A DNA stretch of 64,000 nt, taken from positions 279,001-343,000 of the forward strand of contig QNGE01000149.1 in the NCBI GenBank assembly GCA_008508345.1, given 5' to 3'. Origin of the DNA: Paragonimus westermani. Taxonomy: Eukaryota; Platyhelminthes; Trematoda; Plagiorchiida; Troglotrematidae. Under the pieces are notes generated by a model. That model saw only the letters and a list, made by a program, of their open reading frames with translations. It searched no databases and was not told where the DNA came from. Both the position numbers and the translations under genes were made by a program. Shown one piece after another: positions 13,201 through 28,200 of the stretch (the stretch's first letter is position 1; the number at the start of each line of letters is the position of its first letter).

Positions 13201-16200
13201 GAGTGGCTGGATTAATCAGCATGAACTTAATTTCATTTTAATGGAATTTACCGGAATTCAACTTCTGTTCAGCCCTCCTTGAGAAAGTGACAAAGCGTTT
13301 TAACGTTACCAAACAATTTTATTTAGACGGGATCACATTTCATTTCAAGAATGTAAGTGTGGCAAGTCACTATAAAAAAAGTTACCGTATCACTTTCCGG
13401 AAGCAATCCCAACTATTCTTATACATCAGCTCGCCAATGCTCGATCCTGTACGCTGATTCTGCATCCGAGTCTTGACCAAATCAATGGGATAGACCGCGG
13501 TAGCGCCAATCGCCCCGGCTATAGAGCCCAAAGTAAAACGATAACATTGTTCCAGAACGGACAAGAAAACCGTTCGACCTCGGTCCTCGATTTTGTGCTG
13601 AACAGCCTCCTGTGCGAACGAGTAGAGGGCGGCAAAGGGAAAACAACAAAATTAATAGGTACTATAAAATTGTTTGCGTGCATGGCAGACAGAAACAGGA
13701 ATGGCAGAGACAACAGATTATTTTGAGAAACACCGGCTGATAAACGGACAGTTCACAGGCAGATGGCGGGTAAGGTGTTACATAGTTCACTCTACAGTGT
13801 TTGAGACAACTGAACTCCATCCTCCCAAAAACAATTATCAACATTTAAACTATGCTGCTGAATTTTAGGCCGTCAGCTGTTGTTTAGAGCGGATGGATTC
13901 CAGTCCTAGAATGCCAGCTGTACGTTGAAGGTGATTCGATACTATTCGAGTAAGTGTGCTGACAGTTCTGAGTGAAGCCACTTTATAGAGGAGAAAACTA
14001 ACGATAACTTGCACGTTCGATGCGGTTCGCTGACTCGACCTTTAAGGCTGTACGAGAAGGATGAACAACAGCTCGCTAATTCCTTACGTCACATACAAGC
14101 GGGCATGAGCGCAGTGATTCGAACGCAGACAGCACTCAAGAGAACGGACTGGAACAATGCGGTTTTGGTTAGTGGGCCAGGAAGCACAGCTGGAGAGTAA
14201 TCAGTCACGTGAGTAAACATGTGGTCTGTATAATATCAGGTCGCACACACATACACACTAACCATCGCAGTATCTCAAGGTTTCAAAAGATACTTGTGCA
14301 AATGGTAGTCGGTAAAGGCGCCACTGGTCTGTTTCGATTTTAACCTTCAACATCATAAAAACGAGGCATCGAACATTACATTCCTACTGTTCCTTAACTC
14401 AAAATGCAACGGCATTGTATTCACATTGGAAACTGAAATCAATGAACGCTCACTTAATTTTCTAGACTGCCTAGTTAAAGTTGACGAGTAACAGAGATTT
14501 CAGGTTTCTGTATACCGCAAACCAACCCATTCTGGCCGTTATCTCAACTTCAACTCGTCCCATCCAATCGGTATGAAGAGAGCAGTCATCAAATCACTCT
14601 TCAACAGAGCTAATAAGATCTGCACCACTGAACTATCCAGAACAACAGAGATTTCTTACATTAAAGAAATGCTAGCCGCCAATCACTATCCAAACGTATT
14701 TATTGAGAACACGATCAAACGCATGTCCACCAAGGAGGAGACCAAAACGACAAGAACTTTCAAGCCTACTGTGCAAATACCGTATCGTGAACAAACATCT
14801 GAAAAAATTTGATCCATTCTCTCTGAGTACGCTATCCGGATTGTATTTCGGGTAGACAATACCTTAGAACGACTGGTGACGCATCCTAAGGATCCAGTTT
14901 GTATGGGCGACCAGACAGATTGCGTTTACGAAATCAGATGTGGTGATTGCAATGCCAGCTACATTGAAGACAGACAAGTAGACGAGGGAAAATATGTGTT
15001 GCCGAACACAAGAGGCACGCGAGGTTTCCCCCTAAACACGCCTATCAACTTCAGAAGCGAGAGAAGGATTCGGCCATCGCATTACATGCACGGTCAGAGA
15101 ATCACAACGTAGGTTGTGATCAAGCTCGAGTGATTCACAAGGGCCTGCCTTCCTATGCGGAACGGTGCTGTGCTGAAGCTCGCGCCAGTTACACTAGCAT
15201 GCTTGTGTTGATCGCAATAATAGCAAACCCCTGTCTGTAGTGTGGTGTGCATGGGTAAACAGCACCAGACACGGACGTGTCTTGTCTACGGCTGTCTCAC
15301 CCCCACTTGACAGGCAAAAGACTAGACCAATCCGGTCAGATGCAGCGCAAGTTGACCTAACCACGGCAAATCCCACGTAACCTCTGTTCTTTTGTTAATG
15401 TGATTTGGATAACAACACTCCTGAGGAAGGCCACCCGAGGTGGTTGAGACGTAGAGTATTACAACTTGCTCATAACGTTGTGTTATTCTCAATCTGTCCA
15501 TCAATAAGCTGCTAAACAGGACGCCCAAAATGTTTGACTTCATCCGTAGTAAATTTGGGGTTACCGAAATGACTCCAGCAAGTGGAGAATGTAACATCAA
15601 TAGTCGCCAGAACAGCATCTTGAGGTGTGCTTGGAATTCGTATGCACTGATGCGTAACGAATAAGAACTGTCGAAGAATATGACGGAATATGATGCATAC
15701 GAGTGTATGCGGTAGGCAAGCACACATTGACCTATGGGCAGATTGGCCAACTAGTGTGTGAACAAAGATGTGAAAATTAACACTTTGTTTCCTGAATTTC
15801 GGCTCCTATAAATCCGGAGAAAGGTTGACTTCACATAGACGTATAATGGTTCCGAAAGTGATAGATTGGCCGAAAAATGTGCGACGAACAGAAACGAAGA
15901 AAATTGCTGTGGCAGAGGGAATTGTCCCGCTGCACATTACAGTTTCGGTCTTCAAACTACTCCAGTGGTTTAAAGCATGTTGAAAAGAACAAACACGAGA
16001 ACTTACTTGCAACGCGGATGCGTAATTGTGATAGGGCACAAATTCATCCTCAATGGGAGAAATCGCAGCCAACTCATGGTAGCTGACACGTCTGAGGGAT
16101 GGATGGAAAAAACGATTTCGGTACAGTTAGAAGAGTAAAGGGGACGGATGCACGAGTCCCTAATGACTAGAAAAACAAACGGTCGTAGTCAAAAGTGATG

Positions 16201-19200
16201 GCGAGAGATAGTGGAAGTTCCAGTTTCACATTGCTTAAATCGAGTCGAGATCGCTACAAATGTTACAAACTCAGAATCTAGTGTCAAAAGCACAAGACCC
16301 TGAGAAACACAGTTTCAATTATTAGCCATACCCATGGGTGCAGTGGTTTCAGCTGCTGTTGGTCCAGGCTATATTCCACCAAAGGACATCCAATAATAAG
16401 TACAGGCAAAGAAAACAGGAAGAAAACAGAACGATTCTTAAGAATACAGGTTCGCCATTTACTACGACACTCCCGTACCCCAGAAAGCGTTTTCAACCAG
16501 TTTTGTGTACGATCCTGCAGGGCCTAATCTGAACATTACTACCTCCCTACCCTGTTCAGCGAATCGATCAAGGCTGTCATAACCCTTGGTCACATCATCG
16601 CGTGGCCATTTGATCGTTTCTTCCAGCCGTCATCAGCCACATTGAACAACGCGCAGTTTGGCACAGGCCTCACTATCATATGGACTACGCAATACAGCCA
16701 ACGCAGGCTGCGCAATTCCAAGAGTTCGATTATTGATCAAGAAATTAGATTTCTCAAACACACGATGGACTTTCGTGTTGATCGTGCAGTCAGCCCACCT
16801 GATGTAAGTTAAGTGATCAGGTGGTCGAACACCGGGAGGTTATATGCGTTTTTCATACGAATAAGTCAAATTTCTGATTCAGAGAGATTGGATTCCTGTT
16901 AATAGTAGACTCTGTGCCGTCCGCTTGGCAAGTTCAATTAAGACCAGCTCTAGACGCGAAACTTTCAGAAGTATTTTCATTGTCTGCTTACGCTCTAACT
17001 GATTGCAATGACATCGACGTCAAGGACGCCTTCTACTCGGATCTAGCCACTCTTCAACAGTCGACACATGATTCTGGTACAGTCGTTCTGGCTCGAGATA
17101 TGAAGGTCCAGGTGGGCCACCTTGGTGAGACCGAGTCCTGTTTAGGTAGTAGGTTTGAGACAGCATCATATCGATTGGGTAATGATGGGCGATTGTTACA
17201 GCTGTACGTAGAAAATAAGCTACTTTTAGCCAGCACTAGTTTTAGACATCGTGCGCGTCATTGTTATACTTGGCGCTCTCCTTCTCCAAAGCAGGCCTGG
17301 TTTCACACAGACCACATAGCTGTTAGTCAGAGATGGTGTGGTTCGATTCAGGACTGTCGTTCTTGTAGGAACAGGTACTTGGATTTAGATCATGCTTTGG
17401 TACGTTGCTGGTCAACAACCTCACCCACAGCAACGACTGGTTGTTGAGAAACTGGCTACACCGCCGGTAAAGCATAGGTACCAAACCAGCTCAGATATCA
17501 GGCTTATCAGTTCTCACTTCAAAGATCCTAATAGCCGCTGGACTCAGATCTCACAGGTTGCTCGTGAAACAGGTACTGTAGCACGCAGCATGAAGGTTTC
17601 GTGGGTCGAGCAAACATTGAATCTCGGAGAAATTCCCACAGTTTTCAAAAGCCAGACGGAACACTCCTGCTGTCAGTTCATATAAGTCTGAGAGATATCC
17701 GTAGAAAGTTGAAACGTACCCTCAAGGCTGATCGTGAGTAGTGATTAATGGAGAAAGTTAAGGAGATGGAGACCACTTTTGCTTTAGGGAACATCGGTAA
17801 ACTCTTCAAGCTTATCAGTGCTGCTGGGTCCAGGCAACCGTCTGTCAATGGAACTATCAGCAAGATGGATGGCACACCCATCTCCATTAAGTCCAGAAGA
17901 TTAGATAGGTGGGCGGAACACTTTGAGGGTCAATTTAGCTGGTCTCCTGCTTCCACTGTGTTGCCACTACAAACTTGTAATGTGGCACCCTGGTTGATAG
18001 ATTTGGAACCGCCAACTAAGCCTGAGGTCCGTAATTGCACTTCGGCTCACATATGCAAATAGGGCTACTAGTCCAGATGATTTCGCGCCGGCAGTTTTCA
18101 AAAAAGGTAGGAGAGGAGGCGTTCGTGGAGCTTTTAACTCAGCTGTTTCAACTTATGTGGACTTGTTGTGGTAATTCGTCGACTCACTTCAGCTCGGGAG
18201 GCAAACATTTGGAAAGAGCAGGCAGGGTTCCGTCCTGGGTGGGAATGTGTGGATCAGATTTTTACTTTTCGTCAAATTCTGGAGCAGCGTCATGTGTACC
18301 GTCGACCAACAATCACCGTACATCTCGACTATAAAGGTGCGTCCTATTTGGTGAATCGATCTACACTTTTAGAGTCGCTTGAACGCAGGGGTGTAGCGAC
18401 CAAATCTGTGAACATACTGTCGGCGCTTTATTCCTATACTTCAGCTCAGGTTTGGGTTTATGCTGAACAGTTTCAGCATCCGGAGTGGCGTACATCAAGG
18501 CTGTCCACTTTTATCACTTGTTTAGTTTCGTCAAAGACGAAATAATGGAAGACTATCTCCGGCACTCACAAGATGCCAGCGTGGACCTCCTACCTGGTGA
18601 AGGACTGACTGGTCTTGATTATACTATTTCACGTTCTCCATGCACTTTGCAACGCGCTTTGCAGCCTCGAAGTGCAAAAAGCTTCTGTGAAATTGCTGAT
18701 CACGTAGATTTAATGTTAGACAATGAAATCATGGAGTTTGTTGATCGGTTCGTAAAACTGGGGAACTGGAAGAGGTGTGGGGAATGGAACAGAAATATCT
18801 CTAAGAATAGAGCGGTATTCGCTAATCTGAAGCACTTAGAGAGACAGAGAGGTATCTACCTGAAGCTTAAGGATCGCGCATATAAGGCGACAATGAGGGC
18901 GATATTACCTTACGGCAGCGAAAATTGGCCGTTGAATGTAGAAGACGTGAACCACCTTCAGGTGATTGACCACCGAAGTTCGCGTTCAATCGTTCGTATT
19001 GGGTGGCACCAACGAGTAAGTAACAAAGAGGTTAGGAAACGGGTGCTCGGCACTGATTGTGAAACAATTTTTTTTGTTCAATCCCTATATTTGCACAGAC
19101 TTAGATGGTTAGGTCATGTACTAAGGATGCTAGCTAGTTCGCCACAGCAAGCACTCTTTACCAATGTTGCCGCCCTCCGACATAAGGTGTAAGGTGGACA

Positions 19201-22200
19201 GATGATGATCCGGCGTAGAGAAATGAAGTCGTTCACGAAGAGGTTGGACAAGGTAGATCGGGTTCGTCTCCCAGGATGGGGATCTCGGAAATCACGGAGT
19301 CGGTGGCTGGAGAATTTATGAGATGGTGGTTAACCGAGTTCAGTTGCGTGACTGTTGTCGTTGCTTGGCTGGGTTGTCTGTGAACGGGTTGCACTTAATG
19401 GTGCGAGACAGTGAAAGCTGTGAAGAATCTATCTTGCTGATGACGTCTTACTTTCATTTGCCACTCGATTGTTTGCTTGCGAGATGTAGGTGCGTTTTTG
19501 CCGAATGTTTGAATATAAGCGTAGCTATTTTTAGCTGTCAGATCCTTTCCTGTCCCTTTCTTTTTTGATTCTCTTCTCATGAAGGGTTTGCTTCTTTCGT
19601 TTACGCAATTGTGTAGCAGTTAGGTATCAGTTTGAGCCATTGATGGTACTGCTGCCTATAAAGATGAGGATGACATGGATGAGACGAATAACAGTCTCGG
19701 GTGGCCTGTCTTCAAATAACAAATAAAGTATCAAAGATGACTCAACCTTGAAACAGCGCCTTTTATTTTGAAGGCACAAAGTGCACACAGTGAAGATTGG
19801 TCATATCATTTCACCGATTCAACAAGGTCTGGAAATTGTAGGTAGAAGGATTAAGTAAAGCAATGCCATACTCTATATCTGTCACTTTGCAGAAAGTTCA
19901 CTCCTCGGTATATCTGCTTATTCTAGAATGTAATTGAGCATTGACAAATAGATTGAGGATAACACAACGTTATGAGCAAGTCGTAGTACTCTATGTTTCA
20001 ACCGCCTCTGGTGGCCTTCCTCAGGAGTGCTGAGCATTGTTGAAAAAGGGCACTCGTTTCAGACGCCAATTGAGTTGGAGAATACTGGGGATAACTATCC
20101 ACAAATGCGTAGTTCGTATTGAGGGTAGACATACTCATCTCAACAAATTGATATACTTCGCGGGAACTATGTAGCGATGGAAGAAGCTTCAGAAAGAACA
20201 CAGAGCAACTGAAGAAAAACAGCCTTTAAGCCTAAAGTTACCCCGACCGTTGGTTAGGAAGTACTGATGATCCAGTGCACGTGGCGAGATGACATGCTTC
20301 CTGCAGAGACGACAGCCCAATGAACACCACGCACAGAAGGCAACACGATCTCGCAAAATAGCGTCACAATTCATCAAGAGACTGCTTGACACGTTCAGGT
20401 GTCACATCCCCATCTCCTCCCTGGCCTCCAGAGGTCCCCAAGTGGTTTACTGTGAGTCGTGCGAAGGAGTACTTTGAATATTTTTGTGATATCACACACA
20501 GTAGCTAATGCATCAAAACATTTGTAATTTCGGGCGAGTAGGAATTACAGTTACTTCACACTCAATATCGGCTGTATCTCTAAGCCTGAAAGTTTAAAGA
20601 CCATAGTCAGCTAAACAGCTTTGAATAGTTCGGTGCCTGACTGTGGAAAATTTGCAGTGCATGTAAAATGATAAATCACCGGGGGCGACTCTGATTGTTA
20701 ATACCGATCGATGGGCATTCCTTAACTGCACCAAGTATGTCAATTACAAACCCTACAGGGTGTACGATCCGTGAAAACTTTTAATGACCCCAAGGGGTAT
20801 GTACTTTATAGAGAACCCGTGTTAAAGAGTTGGCTGTCTTTCAGTCTAAATGAAGGTATGGCTCCTAGATGTCCAAAAACAGCACCGTTTCTCTTGACGT
20901 CCGCCGATGTTTTGCGACCCAACTCGACGGTCCCCGCTTACAACGATCAGGAGTCGTTCACGCATTGTTTTGGGTACAATGATGAAACAACAAGGCATCC
21001 ATTTGAACAGGGCGATTGTGTCAGTCAGTGTTAACTTTTCTCATGATATTGCGACACTGGTAGGAAAGCCAAGAAAAAAAGGATGTTGGATAACCCTTTC
21101 AGTGGGTTAGCTCACATGACACAAATGTGACGATCACATTATAGCCAATCCAAGTGGAATCAATGCACCTTATGGAAGCAAGTGCCTTCGTTACTGGGAG
21201 ACTGACGACGTTACACACTACAACTGGGCTACCTGCAGGCCGTGACCCGACTAAGCATCGTTGTGTACAAATGAGCAAAGAAAAATCACGCGACACTTTC
21301 TACTCATTTATGTTTTACAAGTCTGCTTCCACACAGATGACTGCATCAATTGATCAATAACCCAGTAATCCATACCAGATGTAGCTCGTTCACGCGGCCA
21401 TATATTCATTGCTAACGGTCAACGACCATTCAATTGTATGTTTACGATAGGGTGTGCTGGGCCATGTGTACATAGATAGGTGGCCATGGTGCCTCAATGA
21501 ACACATATTAAGGTCAACGTCAGTGGAATGCACAACACAAAGAATACGAAAGACAATCAAACGATCACAGACGCAAACCTATTGACAGGTCCATGAAACA
21601 AGCGGATGAGGAGCGAGTGAGCTCATTAACCAACCAAAATCTCAATTAAGTGGAAGCTTAACAGAGAAAATGAGGGGACAGTAGAGTTGAGGAGGTTCTG
21701 TGCCTTGTTGAAGCAAAGAACATGACAATGGAGCGTAAGCATATGCATTATTGTGTCTATCAAACAAACGTACTACTCACAATTAACATTAAAGCGAGTG
21801 AAACCTACCGAAGGAATTCACTGTTAGTGAGAGTAGCACGTAATTTCGAATGCACAGTCTGAGCGTGAGAAAACACGAGAATAAAGTTTGTGGATTACAT
21901 CAGTGGGCTCACAGTAGCTCGGTCACATAACGACGAGTGCCTGCCAAGTACATGGTCGTAGGTTTGGACCGTGGTTTCCGTGATTACCCCAGTTTAGGTT
22001 CAGACAGCCTGATAGTGCAACTAGTTACCACTGGCTTATTTTTCCATATGAAAAAAGGCATAACTTACAAGGAGATGGGTCCAGCCTACCGCAACTGTTC
22101 GGGTTAAATGGGGAAGTAAACTTACTAACAAGCTACTCAAACACAGAAGCGATATCCGAGGTGACTCGTGTGCATAAAAGGTCTTTAGCTTTTACACTAT

Positions 22201-25200
22201 GAGGCGCTCATCGCCGAGTCACACGTGGGTGGAAGTGTCCGGTTGTCTAAACTTATACAGAAGTCATAACAATCGGAGCTTGAAACCATGACTACGGAGA
22301 TTTGACATTTAATCCGCACGCGTGAGCTAGCATCAGCTACAACAATAATGGTACAGACAACCACAGCGTTCTACTTACCCATCCGAACGCAAAAGTGAAG
22401 CAAGTCGGAAAAGAATGCTGATCTCCATTGGAGTAATTTGACCAAAATGTTGAGCTTCGTCCAGAAATTCCTCTGAAAAAAAACAGTGAGCAAATAAGCA
22501 GACAACAACACAGAATGTTAAGCATATAAAAAACACTGATGGTAATCTACCGTTTGAAAGCAACTGCTAATTGTCCGGAGCTCTAGATGAAATCAAAAAT
22601 ACGAGCTCTTAAACACAAGGTATTGTGTGCAAAGATCTAGCTTACGCTAATCGTGCACAATTACGGGGCTTCAGGCAGTCTCGATTAAAACAGAAAAATG
22701 GAAAAACCACGGTTAATTTCATCAACGAAGCTGTCAGTCGTATTAAAAAAAAACAAATAAAACGTGTATGTGCAAAAATAAACAACCACACGAGTCGTTT
22801 AGCTAAGCTATGGTCCACCAGTTATGTCGTCGGATTCAGCGTCATTCCAGGTTTGTCGCTAAATTAACGTTCCGATACACTTCCCAATCCGCCCTTTTAG
22901 GAATGATGCACTATGTTCGAAGTTTGCTCATGTTGCAGCTCGTAAGCAGTGCACATCCTTGTCACGGTCGAGATAAGAACTTTCGTCATGTTTTCATGGG
23001 GCAACCGTGTTTACCACTGGTCACACATTAATAACGATTGACCTACAGCATACAAGCGTTTAGCCACGCCTGTTTGTGAGTGGGGGGAAGTTCGCTTAAT
23101 CGTCCCATTGGAGACAGTTAGTACTCGTTACCTTCAATAGACAACCTCGTGGTTAGGACTTCTGAGCTAGGTCGAAGTCACTGATATCATTAAACTTGGT
23201 GAGCATTGTTTCAGCAATACAGCAGCACTCTAAAGTACCGCTTCGGCCTGGCTCAGAAGTCCTGATCGCGGGGCGATAGACTAAAGTCGACAAATAGTAA
23301 TTGTTTCCTGCCAAGACGATCGGGCAAATTAGGGACAAAAACGAAGGAGGTTAAGCATTCAAACACACATCGGTCATGCTTAAAGTGAAGTCAATGGAAC
23401 AGTGATGGGCATGGTCGTTTCATGGAAGTGCGAACGGCGTTCTGATCCCGACTGTGGCAAGAATATGCAACACTTACAAGCCATAGGAGCGGAACTCCAA
23501 CATAATATTTTTATTCGAAATAGAACGGCTGAAAAGTCTATCTGGAATAGATGGCTGCGATCGAACGTGAATGATGTTTAACTTGAAGTTGATCAAATAT
23601 CCAACTGCCTATCAATAATCGTGTTTTTTTCACACCATTCGTCAAATTGATTTAACCTTCGTTGCTAGTCGTAACGAAAAAAAAACGTTTAAGACGACCT
23701 GTGAGACAGTTCGAACCTATACACCAGATCAGAAGCCTCTTCCTATTTTACACACCAAACGGTAAGCACGAGCACAAAGAATATAAATTATCGGCTGCTA
23801 AAACCTTCTCTGAACATTAATTTGAACTGGCATGATCAGCCCGTCACGTATACATAAAATGAATTGTCCCACAAGCAGTCCAGTTCATGCGACGTACATG
23901 CGGTCCACGTTTAACAATCTCACAACACATCCATGATGTGACGGACCTTTAACTTTGTCTGGTAGCAATCGCGACAAACATCAACGCAAAACAATTCGCT
24001 AGCATTTTGAGTACGAGAAACACCGGAACATGAGCAAACACTTAATAAACATTGAAAAGGCAAGTTATTAGATAAGGCTTTTCGTAAAGCAAGATGGTTT
24101 CAAACGTTCTTGTAGAGGTGGTTGACCTAAAACCACTACAGAACACATGCACATAATGGGGACAATAAACTGGAATCCATTTATTCCCCACAATGCTTTG
24201 TTTGAACTTAGTGACTTTCCGGCATCCCTACACACCTTTAGACAACACCTGCGCAGCATGGGAAGTCAAATCACGCGTACCACACGTACATCGCTTCTGA
24301 AGAATACACAAGAAAGTGAGAATGGATTGAATGATGGAGGCCAGATGTAGTGCGATGCACGGTAGAGTCGAAACACATGCACAGGCTAACTGAGATGCAT
24401 CTCGCAACAGCGTAGCCATGTCACTCCGGCTAAACATTGGGGATACGAATAGAAACTTAACACCTACATTTTCTATGCCCACTATCCATTTCGTTTGCGC
24501 AAAGCAGGGGTATGTATATACTGCTGCACGTTGCCTTTTTGGTCCGACAAAACCGGGACCAAATCGTATGTAATACAGTAGGTCGTATGAACAGACTAAA
24601 AGTGCAACAGTGAGTCAGGCGTAGGAAAATCACAGACCAAACGTCCAAAAATGGAAGACAGATTAGGCGTTAGGATAAGATCATTGTCAAGTTGGTCCAG
24701 CCTGAGGACTTCTACGCATGGGAAATGGTTCAACCAAACGCATGTCGAAAAATGGGCTTTACTGAGTGAGAAGACAATGGTACTCATTACATTCGGCAGG
24801 ACTCAACTTTTTAAAAACAACGACAGGTGTACATTGAAATTCACCTGCCTTTGGTGAATTCCACATTCTGATCACCACGTGATCGGATCCGATGAATCCT
24901 TTTCACAAGCTCCATATTAGACAACAATTTTATGAATCCCATGTAGTAAGCAAAAGTGATTTGTCCGTGTTTCTCACCTTGAAGCGCAGTCTAAAATAGA
25001 AGAAAAGATGTAACCATGTATTTACCTCCAGGCTGTGTACAAGTGCGGTCGAGAGTAATCACATGATTGTCCGAAAGGTCGACATGGTTCCGAAGTAGCA
25101 ATAAGAGACTTTCACATTATCGTGAAAGAGTAAAGCATAACTGTTTAGGTTACAAACTGTTGTATTGATAAGCCTAAAGAACCGACGGCAGCATATGAAT

Positions 25201-28200
25201 CGAAGATCGTCATCCCAATGAATAAAACCGGGAGTTTCAAATCCATTGCCTAAACTTTAGAGATTACAAACCGAAACAGCTTTCTTTCAGAATACCATGC
25301 ATTTTCATTGGTTTCCTTTTCAACCTGACAGTTGCTCTATGTTGGAAATCATGTATCCTTCAAAATATTACTAAAACTGATGCTCAAAAAATCATGCAAG
25401 GCCGCGTAATTTGGAAGTGGATGAACGTCTCCAATAGCAATCACTGCGGAATGTATTTTCTAGTAGGGTTACCACATTTTCTCACAATGAGCCAAAAGTG
25501 GTCTAGGGGTAAGGGCGACTGACAGTTAACAAAACGGCAACACTCAAACCCACTAAGTTAAATGCTGCTCCTCACATATGCTCAAGTATGACGCGCAATA
25601 ACAAACGCCCTATTTTAAGCGTTGGAAAATACTTTAACCAACATAAATGACGACTGACAATGATAACTACACATGTTAAACTCAGTTGACACTAAACCGA
25701 GGACGATACTGGAATGCACAGACGAGCACGGATGTCAATATCTTTGAGCGTGTAAATTAAATCCAACATACTCGTCGTTTTTACGCTTGACACAAAGCTC
25801 GTAGACAGCGTTGGAAACTAAGGTAGACAGAGGAAAAAATAGACGAACATATGCGAGACGTACGAAGCCGGAAGGTGTGTGAACAGAACGAACAAACGGA
25901 AAAGCACAAAATGTCTATACTTACAGCTAAGAGGTTCTCTCGGACAAATTCAGTGAGTAAATGATTCTTTAAAACAACCATCACTTTGACGAAATCCGTC
26001 GCCGAAATGGTTCCTGTATAGGATTGCTCGAAACGCTTGAATGCCTGAATCGCGTGTTCATCATTAACATCCTGTCAGGGAAAGAAGGAATTGATGAAAC
26101 GGAAAGAACCAAACTAAGGAAATCAAGTTAAGAACAGAAACAGTTGTTAATGAAAACTAACGACAATACATTAGGCTGATCGTAGGTAGGATTCTTAAGA
26201 ATGCCACGGCCTGGAGAAAATCGAACATGCTCACTGTGATGACCTGCGAAAGTGACACAGCACAACTCAGTGGACAAAACCTTAAGCACACGATACCGAT
26301 AACTCAGAGGCCGGTTAGAAACATCATGGCATATTTAGAATAATTTAAGAAGGTGGTACACACTGAGAAGTGAACGATTTATTGTGACGTTTCAAATCCA
26401 CACTAGGATCATGACGTTTCAAATCCACACTAGGATCCGTTATCAAACAATTATATATAATATATCTATACGTAACATATATATATATGTGCATATGGGA
26501 CCATTTTCCCCAATATCATAGCAGCAGGTTGTCTTTTAACAGCATGAGGGTGCGAGAGCGGGTCATAACGATTCGAGTGAAAGATGCACTGTTTCGGGTT
26601 TGTTCCAACACAACAATTACATGCATCTGATAACGTAGTGGACGACCTAGAAAGGGTGGCTGGCGGCAGTGTCAGGTAAAATGGATCTGGAAAGCAGGCC
26701 AATGTGAGTGTGAATTAAAAGAACTGAACGGAACTGGAGGAAAAAAGAAAGCCGACTACGGACTGCCAGAAAACACGCTCACTTTGACATGTATCAAGCA
26801 ATAGCCGACCAGAAACAACTGTAAAAGGGAATTCGTCGTCTTAAAAAAATTGAAACAGTTCATTCCCCTTAGAAGTTTGAACAAAACCGTTAGAACACGA
26901 AAACTGGTAGATGCCAGCATTTCGTGTTGACTCTTCAGTACCAAATTTACAATAAAATGAAACGGCTTTTTGTACCGAACAGTTAAGGGGGATGAACAGT
27001 CGATCGGTGAGTTAGGAAAGGTCACTAAGTCCAGGGTAGGTTCAGGCTCACGAACAACTGTTTCTGAATACACGGGGCCGGCTTCAGTCCATTGATTGCG
27101 ACAGCCTCAGCAAACCGCAAGACTCTCGGACTGGGATGACGTAATAAGATTTTGAATGCGCAAGCCGGGTTGATGGCGTGACCAGCGATCAGAAATTATT
27201 TTGCAACTGCGGACACTGGTTGCTTGCGTGTTTCACCGACGAGTTCGACTGCGTTGAATGTCCGTTCAATCGAATTCATTAGTCTGTGTTGTTTGATGTA
27301 TAATGTAATCACCTTTAAAAGGCAATCTTATAGAAACCTTTTTTTCACAGTGACCACCTGTTGGGATCGCGGTTTCGGTCTAGCGTTCCTTTCTGTGAAA
27401 TGTTTTAAATAGACATTCGATTGTCATACGGACGTGATCAACTCTAGTTCCTCCATCAGATTGTCCTGTGTACAGGTTCGTCTTGCGCGTGTGAATAGTG
27501 TATTCAATAGTGCGCGTTTGTGATGGCCCGGTGTGAAACTACCAGTTCAGGTACTGACCGGACCATGTGGATTTCCCATAGACGGCTCTTTTAGCAGAGC
27601 CATATTCCTGGCGACTAATGAGCATGTCTAGAAACGGCAAACAGTTGTCGGTCTCAAATTCACACGTTACTTTCAGGTTGGGATGGAAACTAGTTAAGCG
27701 CCGCACTAGGTTATCTAATGCCTGTTTGGACTGACTGAATACTAGTGTATCGTCGACGTAGCGTTTGTGGTATGACAGACTCGCTATGTCTGTGGTTAAC
27801 TCCTACTCAATCCTTAACATGAAAAAGTCTGCTAAGATGGGTCCTAGTGGACTTCCTATGGCTACCCCGTCAATTTGGCGGTAGCACCGATCAAGAAAAC
27901 GGAAGCTGATGTTCTCAGTATATAATAAGGCTTTCCACAGAATATCACTAGGCAGAGGTGAAGTAATGTGGATCCCAGTAAGTATGTGTTGAACTGTTTT
28001 TCAGTACAACTGAATTTTTGCTATTAGAAGCCTTAGCTTTGGGTCTAGATTATAAAATACCATCATATAGGCCTAATCGTATCTATCTTGAGGCCCAGTT
28101 TGAGAACTTAATTGATCAATTATCAGATCTTCAGCCAACTACTGCTGATAACCTAGCCTGGCTTAAGACCAAACTCACTGAAGCAGCAAATGGACTTATC

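Noticed and set aside
23700..23760. B-box-like CAGTTCGAACCTA
   Set aside because: No A box at the right distance on either strand, so no tRNA or SINE call.
24841..24848. Canonical GT donor at 24,844 for exon 7
   Set aside because: It puts exon 8 in the wrong frame and loses the conserved KEEF join. The GC donor four bases earlier fits.
25500..25560. tRNA-like A-box sequence GTGGTCTAGGGGTAAGGG
   Set aside because: No matching B box or acceptor stem could be placed at tRNA spacing.
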